Shown piece by piece: positions 61,262 through 64,000 of a stretch of 64,000 bases of DNA; position 1 is the stretch's first letter, and each line of letters opens with the position of its first letter. The stretch comes from Microlunatus endophyticus. GTDB taxonomy: Bacteria > Actinomycetota > Actinomycetes > Propionibacteriales > Propionibacteriaceae. The stretch lies in the NCBI RefSeq assembly GCF_014646195.1, contig NZ_BMMZ01000001.1, positions 310,001 to 374,000 of the forward strand. The letters are read 5' to 3'. A program made the translations under genes and the position numbers. The notes below the pieces were generated by a model, which was given only the letters and a program-made list of their open reading frames with translations, had not been told where the DNA came from and did not search any database.

Positions 61262-61322
61262 GGCCACCGGTTCGCGCTTCCCTTCCGCCCCGGTCCCATC
61301 CCGTTCGCTTCCCTTCGGTCCT

Positions 61323-61348
61323 CCCGCTTCCCTTGCCCGGGAAGCGGG
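61323..61348. terminator. GGGAAGCGGG hairpin after acyl-CoA synthetase gene
   Basis: CCCGCTTCCC (61323-61332) pairs with GGGAAGCGGG (61339-61348) around a 6-base loop. Several other CGCTTCCC copies lie within 61262-61380, the same word seen after ftsX. Confidence 0.6.
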
Positions 61349-61420
61349 CGCACCAACGGGAAGCGCGGGCGGTAGGAGGTGAAGCGGGAACCCGGTGCTG
61401 GTTCCGGCAGGACTCACGGG

Positions 61421-62297
61421 TGAGCGAGCCGAGCATCCCGCGAAGCTTCCGCGACCAACCGCGCTGGTGGTCGGACGGTACCGACTGGCTGGACTCGCTG
61501 CCGACACGGATCGCGCCAGTGCGAGGTCTGGGACCTGCGGCCGGACGGGCGTCCCTGGCACCGACGCCTTGGTGCTGCCGGTCAACCGCGACGGGCAGGC
61601 GTACGCACTCCGGCTCGCTCCGCCCGACGAGCGGACCCGCTCCGAGCTCGCCGCGCTGGACTTCTGGTCCGGACGTGGCACTGTGCGGCAGTACGCCTCG
61701 GACCCGTAGGCGGGTGCGAGTCTGTTGGAGCGGCTGGACGGCGACGCCACGCTCCGCGGGATTGATCTTGATCCGGCGGCGGAGATCCTCGGCGACATCA
61801 TCCGACGGCTGGCGGTGTCGGTCGGAGATCACGCAGTGCCGAGCACCGGCGCGATCATGGCGGGTGCCGGGGCCGAGTTCGAGCGCGACTGGGAAGCCTG
61901 CGGCAGACCCTTCGACCGGTCGGTGCTGGCGGCCGCGACTTCGGCGGCCGAGGCCCTCGTCGGTATCGACGACGACCTCGCGGTGAACGGCGACCTGCAC
62001 CATGATCAAGTTCTGCGCGGCCTACGGGAGCCGTGGCTGGTCGGCGATCCGGTGCTGTTCCGCGGCGACATCGCTTACGATCTTGCACGCTGCCTGTGGT
62101 GGCGGCTGGACGACATGGGCGACGACCGGGCGATCCGTTCTCAGCTGGCGCGGATCGCCCGCTCCGCCGGGATCGATCATGATCATGCGGTCGCGGCCGT
62201 CATCTTCCGTACCGTCGGCTATTGGCTGTGGGGATTGCGCAACGGACTGACCGAGGATCCCGTGCGCTGTGCCCGGCTGCTGTCCGCCGTGCTGTGA
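61421..62297 (+). pseudogene. Aminoglycoside phosphotransferase-like (streptomycin 6-kinase family), broken
   Basis: Pieces of one kinase lie in three frames. The start GTG 61421 gives SIPRSFRDQPRWWSDGTDWLDSLPTRIA. A frame change near 61512 leads to QCEVWDLRPDG, a second near 61555 to GTDALVLPVNRDG...FWSGRGTVRQYASDP, and TAG 61707-61709 interrupts before LLERLDGDATL. The last part is intact and keeps the catalytic loop VNGDLHHDQVLRG and DPVLFRGDIAYDLARCLWWRLDDM. With at least three lesions this is a decayed gene or poorly read sequence. Confidence 0.82.
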
Positions 62298-62353
62298 GCA
62301 CTGCCCGCGCTTGTAGGCTGAGCGCACCATCACCCGACGCCCAGGAGCTCGCC

Positions 62354-63553
62354 ATGGTCCACCCGTCCGCCCGGATCGCAGCCATCGCACCGTCGAAGAC
62401 GATGGCAGTCGATGCCAAGGCGAAGGCGCTGCAGGCCGAGGGCCGGTCGGTGATCAGCTTCGGCGCCGGTGAACCGGACTTCCCCACACCGGAGCACATC
62501 GTCGAGGCGGCCGTCGCGGCCGCTCGGGATCCGAAGAACCATCACTACACTGCCGCTGCGGGCCTCCCCACGCTGCGGCAGGCGATCGCGGACAAGACGG
62601 CCTGCGACGCCGGGTTGACGGTCCAGCCCTCCCAGGTGGTGGTGACCAACGGCGGCAAGCAGGCGGTCTACCAGGCCTTCGCCACCTTGATCAACGACGG
62701 CGACGAGGTGCTGCTGCCGTCGCCCTACTGGACGACCTATCCCGAGTCCATCGCCCTGGCGGGCGGCCACGCGGTCGAGGTCTTCGCCGGTGCCGATCAG
62801 GACTACAAGGTGACCGTTGATCAACTCGACGCGGCGCGCACGGAGCGGACGCGGGGCTTCGTCTTCGTCTCACCCTCCAACCCGACCGGCGCGGTCTACA
62901 GCACCGACGAGATCGCAGCGCTGGGGCAGTGGCTCCTGGCCAACGACCTGTGGGTGGTGACCGACGAGATCTACCAGAGCCTCACCTACGACGGCGTCGT
63001 GGCGCGATCGATCGTCGATGTCGTCCCGGAGCTTGCCGGGCAGACGATATTGGTCAACGGAGTCGCGAAATCCTATGCCATGACCGGTTGGCGGATCGGC
63101 TGGATGGTGGCCGCACCCGAGCTCGCCGAGGCGGCGGCAACGCTGCAGTCGCATCTGTGCTCCAACGTCAACAACATCGCCCAGGTGGCTGCTGTGGCTG
63201 CGCTGACCGGACCGCAGGAGCCGGTCGAGCAGATGCGCCAGGCCTTCGCTCGTAGACGCACCTTGATCCTGGAGCAGTTGCGGTCCGTGCCCGGTGTCGA
63301 GGTGCCGACACCGGACGGGGCGTTCTACGTCTACGCCGACGTCCGGGCGGTACTCGGCGACAGCTGGGACGGCGTCCGGGCCGATACCTCGCTCGAGTTG
63401 GCCGATCTGCTGCTGGACCGGGCCGGTGTGGCGGCGGTGCCGGGCGAGGCGTTCGGGCCGTCGGGCTACCTGCGCTTCTCCTACGCGCTGGGCGACGAGG
63501 CGATCGTCGAGGGGATCGGACGGCTCCGGGACTTCGTCGCCTCGTCCAGCTGA
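62354..63553 (+). CDS. aspC: Aspartate aminotransferase (class I, PLP-dependent)
   Basis: This 399-residue enzyme transfers the amino group between aspartate and 2-oxoglutarate. FGAGEPDFPTPEHI, HYTAAAGLPTLRQAIADK, VVTNGGKQAVYQAF, SPSNPTGAVYS and VNGVAKSYAMTGWRIGW (lysine that binds PLP) identify the Ib subgroup of aspartate/prephenate aminotransferases. AGGAG precedes ATG 62354. The gene symbol is by family; prephenate activity is possible. Confidence 0.9.
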   Translation: MVHPSARIAAIAPSKTMAVDAKAKALQAEGRSVISFGAGEPDFPTPEHIVEAAVAAARDPKNHHYTAAAGLPTLRQAIADKTACDAGLTVQPSQVVVTNGGKQAVYQAFATLINDGDEVLLPSPYWTTYPESIALAGGHAVEVFAGADQDYKVTVDQLDAARTERTRGFVFVSPSNPTGAVYSTDEIAALGQWLLANDLWVVTDEIYQSLTYDGVVARSIVDVVPELAGQTILVNGVAKSYAMTGWRIGWMVAAPELAEAAATLQSHLCSNVNNIAQVAAVAALTGPQEPVEQMRQAFARRRTLILEQLRSVPGVEVPTPDGAFYVYADVRAVLGDSWDGVRADTSLELADLLLDRAGVAAVPGEAFGPSGYLRFSYALGDEAIVEGIGRLRDFVASSS

Positions 63554-63629
63554 GCCCGTACGGCGGTTGTCCACAGCAGGGTCGCTGATTCTCCCCACAG
63601 GTACGGGAATTGGGTCAGGATCACCGGTC

Positions 63630-64000
63630 ATGACACGTAGTTCAGAATCCGCGATGGACTGGCCCGAGGATGATCCGATCGAGCCGATCACTGCGATCGA
63701 GAGAGCTTCGCACGTCACGACCGTCGATGACCTGCGGCGCCGGTGGCGGTCACTGATGGGCGATGGTGGCTTCGGCCGGACGTCATTGTGGATCATCTGG
63801 TTCGACGAGCGTGGGCAGCAACTTCCGGTTGTAGTGCCGATCGACGACCTGCCTGCGGAGCTGGAGCCCGACGGCGTGGACAACCTCATCATGATCATCG
63901 GGAGTCCGGCCGAGCTGGGAGCAGCCAGTGTCGCACTGCTGCTGAGCCGTCCGGGTCCCGGCTCGGTGATCGATGAGGATCGGCGCCGGGCGAATCAGAT
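63630..64000 (+). CDS. Hypothetical protein, 3' end outside window
   Basis: The open frame begins ATG 63630 and runs off the window after about 123 codons. It reads MTRSSESAMDWPEDDPIEPI, then LRRRWRSLMGDGGFGRTSLWIIWFDERGQQLPVVVPIDDLP and LIMIIGSPAELGAASVALLLSRPGPG. I do not recognise the family. It looks like a small soluble alpha/beta protein. The 76-bp gap before it holds one TTGTCCACA word (63567-63575). Confidence 0.6.
   Translation, partial: MTRSSESAMDWPEDDPIEPITAIERASHVTTVDDLRRRWRSLMGDGGFGRTSLWIIWFDERGQQLPVVVPIDDLPAELEPDGVDNLIMIIGSPAELGAASVALLLSRPGPGSVIDEDRRRANQ

Noticed and set aside
63567..63575. TTGTCCACA, a match to the actinobacterial DnaA box
   Set aside because: A single copy with no cluster or A/T-rich region. 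Not evidence for an origin.
1..64000. CRISPR arrays and insertion-sequence transposases
   Set aside because: No regularly spaced direct repeats of CRISPR size and no transposase-like reading frame were found. The tandem repeats seen are short and lack spacers.

Overview
The window is about 67-70% G+C bacterial chromosome of actinobacterial type. It shows twin-arginine and Sec signal peptides, frequent GTG starts and GTGA/ATGA gene overlaps. The tmRNA tag peptide ends in ALAA, and there is an actinobacterial-style ribosome-mediated trp attenuator. The gene set (FtsX next to a coiled-coil M23 hydrolase, trpS, smpB, ssrA, YkoEDC thiamine uptake, MurQ with an RpiR regulator) fits a member of the Propionibacteriaceae such as Microlunatus. 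That placement is inference from gene content only.

Layout. (1) 1-9812 is chromosomal core: the end of ftsX, an EnvC/PcsB-like hydrolase, a trp leader peptide with attenuator and trpS, smpB, two tandem DUF2207 membrane proteins, an FKBP isomerase, a DUF1707 protein and the tmRNA gene ssrA. (2) About 9813-42350 (about 32.5 kb) is an integrative and conjugative element sitting at the 3' end of ssrA. A large serine integrase lies next to ssrA. A long leftward transfer operon runs from 31.5 kb to 11.7 kb: ArdC-like antirestriction protein, primase-polymerase, DUF2637, ParB-like protein, NlpC/P60 hydrolase, two DUF6112 proteins, TrbL/VirB6, SCO6880-type VirB3/4, VirB4 ATPase, coupling protein, SSB and DUF4913. 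A MobF relaxase-helicase faces right beside a hairpin-rich candidate oriT. Cargo modules interrupt this backbone: a TIR + HIT-transmembrane pair (17.3-18.6 kb), a DUF1801/MarR module (22.6-24.3 kb), an ArsR/SRPBCC/AraC operon (31.8-33.6 kb) and a MarR-controlled SDR/MFS/AraC operon (38.6-41.8 kb). (3) 42351-64000 is chromosome again: HAD phosphatase, GNAT, LacI regulator, malic enzyme, AlgH-like protein, RpiR-MurQ, a DedA-like protein, a TPP-riboswitch-controlled thiamine ECF transporter, a TetR-controlled permease, a broken phoD, a GH130 enzyme, an HtrA protease, an acyl-CoA ligase, a broken phosphotransferase gene and an aspartate aminotransferase.

The most notable item is the two-gene TIR/HIT-TM cassette. 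A ThsB-like TIR protein overlaps by four bases (GTGA) a protein joining a HIT nucleotide-binding domain to a three-helix membrane module. It lies antisense inside the conjugation operon. By analogy with Thoeris (TIR signal maker plus nucleotide-sensing effector), it is a candidate anti-phage or plasmid-competition system in which HIT takes the place of the usual SLOG or macro sensor. Other notable points are the trpS attenuator, the change of the integrase 3' end on insertion into ssrA, a 35-bp palindrome inside the parB-like gene, and the triple-hairpin candidate oriT.
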